A stretch of 64,000 nucleotides of DNA from NCBI GenBank assembly GCA_963402885.1, contig OY727096.1:28191820-28255819 (forward strand), written 5' to 3'. Of this stretch, positions 62,061-64,000 are shown piece after piece (position 1 is the first letter of the stretch; each line of letters starts with the position of its first letter). The notes beneath the pieces were generated by a model, which ran no database searches, was not told where the DNA came from, and was given only the letters and a program-made list of their open reading frames with translations. The translations under genes and the position numbers were made by a program. This stretch comes from Antedon bifida. Lineage: Eukaryota > Echinodermata > Crinoidea > Comatulida > Antedonidae.

Positions 62061-62738
62061 AATGTTCAGGTTCAGTTTATACCTTGTTCTGTGCTTGTTA
62101 ATATCTATATCCCTGTACTTTATGTCTATAATAAATTTTCCTTGTTTCTTAAGTACATTACATTATGCAATATCATCATTAACATAATATTCTCATTAAC
62201 ATACTCTTCACTAATTAACACTTGAAAATGTGTTTTTCAAGTTGTTTTCGAAGGCAATCAAATTTTTCTTCAGTGCCAAGTCAAGCGAAATAATAATTGC
62301 AATTAAATCGGTTGAAATTCACCTGGGAAGGCAAAAGATTATTGCTGGGATGAAGAATTTAGCTGTGTTAATGATAATGGTGCTATGAAAACAACAATGC
62401 CTTTATTTAGAATATTTCTAATTACTCGAAAATCACTGAGATAATAGCTTATGTCTAAAAAAATTATATCTAGGTATAAAATCTATGTTTTAAGATAAAA
62501 TCTAATCAAGTGTTTATATTCTCTTTTATAATAAACATTATTCCAGACAATAAAAATGGATGGTGCCGTTTCGTTAAATAATGCGACATCTTCTATTTGA
62601 TGAAATAGAACATTGATGAACATTACTTCCTCCCAAAAACTATTTGAACTTATATTCTTTTTTATTTCATAGATTGGTAAAACTACACAGCAATTTTTAT
62701 AATGTGTCTAGTTTGTAGGTATTTAATGTATGTAAATA

Positions 62739-62911
62739 CAGTATACACTCCTGGGTACTCAGAGACCCAAAAAAGTGTCCCCTTAATAGGGACGTTGCCT
62801 GAATAGGGGATCATGGCCATAGTGTTAAAACATATATTTCTTCATGTTCGTGTCAAATGAAAGTATCCCCTTAATAGGGGTGACCCTGTATTTCAAAGAA
62901 GAGATTCTACT
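62739..62911. mobile_element. pogo-like MITE relic
   Basis: Arms 'aagtgtccccttaatagggac' in part and 'agtatccccttaataggggt' are inverted relative to each other. The ends 'cagtatacactcc' and 'gagattctactcc' correspond to the CAGTAGAA.. termini of the 6611-7292 element. About 170 bp, deleted internally. Confidence 0.6.
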
Positions 62912-63110
62912 CCAATCTGCTTTGTTAATTAAAAACACACTTTCTCATGTTTTTGTCCTTAATAATTATTTTGACAAATTGCTCTCTTAAAGATGGAAAT
63001 CTTACTTTATCATTCCCGCTCCATTACATCGGCCGTAATTCAAGAAACATAAGATCACTTTAGTAAATACTTATCAAAGATTGATGGATAGTTGAACTTT
63101 TAACATCTTA

Positions 63111-63455
63111 TGAAATGATTTGCCGAATGAACTTCGAATGGCATCAAAATTAACAATGAGGTCAAAGATGAGCTGATGTGGACAGAATGTTGATAACAAA
63201 TTAGTATGTATATTTATTCTGTACCAGAATTCAACAACAATGAGATGCTTTTATGCAGATACCAAAAAAAAAATATATTATATAAAACAAAATGAAATGA
63301 TTTGCCGAATGAACTATAGATGGCATCAAAATTAACAATGAGGTTAAAGACAGCTGATGTGGACAGAATGTTGATAAAGAATTAGTATGTATATTTATTT
63401 TGTACAAGAATTCAACAACAATGAGACGCTTTTGTTCAGATACCAAAAAAAAAAA
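63111..63455 (+). repeat. tandem duplication of a 163-bp unit (182-bp spacing)
   Basis: The block 'tgaaatgatttgccgaatga' to 'cagataccaaaaaaaaa' at 63111-63273 is repeated at 63293-63455 with about 10 differences, separated by 19 bp. The minus frames 63231-63464 and 63395-63598 arise from this duplication. Confidence 0.9.
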
Positions 63456-64000
63456 TGATACCAATCTATAAAAATATGTCCCACCTTAAGGTCATGTTGT
63501 AAGTACAAGGATGTAAGCGCAACGCAACTAATTTGACCAATCACAACCCGATGAATCATCACATCGTGATCACTAGTAAGATCAATCTTAAAGTGCACAT
63601 GAGTGACAATTGGTTCATGAAGTTAAATAGAAATAAAATTGTTGAAATAAATTCCTACAAAAATCACTCATCTATAACATTTTTATCGATATTGATTGAA
63701 GACCTATATACTCTATTGATTACATAATGTAGTGTAGATCATGCAGGTACACATTGTAGTAAGCATCTACAGTATAGTAAAAGGAATATATAACAGGAAT
63801 ATAATATAATATATATATAATATAATATGTTCTGCTGATCTTTTACCGGTAACACGGTTTGAAAGTCATGGGAGGTTGCTCCGTAATAGTAATAACATTT
63901 CACAATTACCATCCAGAACCGCCCGTTTCAGTAACAGTCCAATCCCTTATTTTATCCGCCTGCTTAACGCCTGATCTTCACTCATTTTTGTATAATTTAT

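Larger units (their letters stand above)
60216..64000 (-). other. 5' part of the gene region, no further exon recognised
   Basis: The gene continues upstream (exon A begins in phase with a split Glu codon), so this stretch is at least partly intron. It holds an R1 copy, an X-box patch, a tRNA-like relic, a MITE relic and a 182-bp duplication. Candidate exons at 62992-63040 and 63910-63959 have splice-like ends but no family similarity and are not called. The stretch 60540-61370 is AT-rich with nothing to report. Confidence 0.6.

Noticed and set aside
62992-63040. Possible upstream minus exon (donor GATAAA|GTAAGA)
   Set aside because: The acceptor is poor and the peptide LNYGRCNGAGMIK has no similarity to IA-2 upstream regions.
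63910-63959. Possible upstream minus exon (ADKIRDWTVTETGGSG)
   Set aside because: The splice signals are usable and the patch is GC-rich, but there is no family match; one database search would settle it.
1-64000. Prokaryotic features, CRISPR arrays, integrated virus, rRNA or functional tRNA genes
   Set aside because: None seen. The tandem arrays lack the spacer structure of CRISPR, and no tRNA-like sequence folds into a full cloverleaf.

Overview
The window is AT-rich eukaryotic DNA, evidently from an animal with long introns. It holds no operons, ribosome binding sites, dense ORFs or CRISPR arrays. The only protein-coding gene I can support is broken into short exons with GT/AG splice sites. 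The rest is intron or intergenic DNA full of minisatellites, tRNA-derived SINEs, short inverted-repeat elements and LINE 3' tails. The repeat style and the recurrent 'agtaggcct' type words fit a marine invertebrate, perhaps an echinoderm-like deuterostome. That placement is a low-confidence guess by eye; I computed no base composition.

The gene is on the minus strand. Five exons (60215-60138, 59642-59519, 56763-56680, 44437-44361, 29652-29585) join in one frame with matching intron phases. They encode about 144 residues of an IA-2/phogrin protein (PTPRN/PTPRN2 family; ida-1 in nematodes), a transmembrane protein of dense-core secretory granules. The piece covers a linker, a dibasic (KK) processing site and the complete mature ectodomain, with a conserved N-glycosylation sequon. 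The N-terminal RESP18-like part should lie beyond 64000. The transmembrane segment and the inactive phosphatase domain were not found in 1-29584. They are either beyond position 1 or in exons I could not recognise.

Layout: 1-29584 lies 3' of the last recognised exon and may be one very long intron. It contains a tRNA-Leu/Ser-type SINE (5.0 kb), a TA-flanked inverted-repeat element (6.6-7.3 kb), tandem box-B-like repeats (7.5 kb), a 41-45 bp minisatellite (10.6 kb), a LINE reverse-transcriptase relic (16.4 kb), a purine tract (17.7 kb) and nested MITEs (26.2 kb). Introns of 14.7 kb (29653-44360) and 12.2 kb (44438-56679) hold a second SINE copy, minisatellites at 39.5 and 47.6 kb, an unnamed dispersed repeat family and two CpG-containing patches that could be regulatory. 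Introns of 2.8 kb and 0.5 kb and the 60.2-64 kb upstream part complete the gene region.

I found no clear novel multi-gene system. The items most worth checking are the IA-2 gene structure, the three-copy repeat family next to one of its exons, the tandem box-B array, and a hairpin at 11.5 kb with open frames on both strands.
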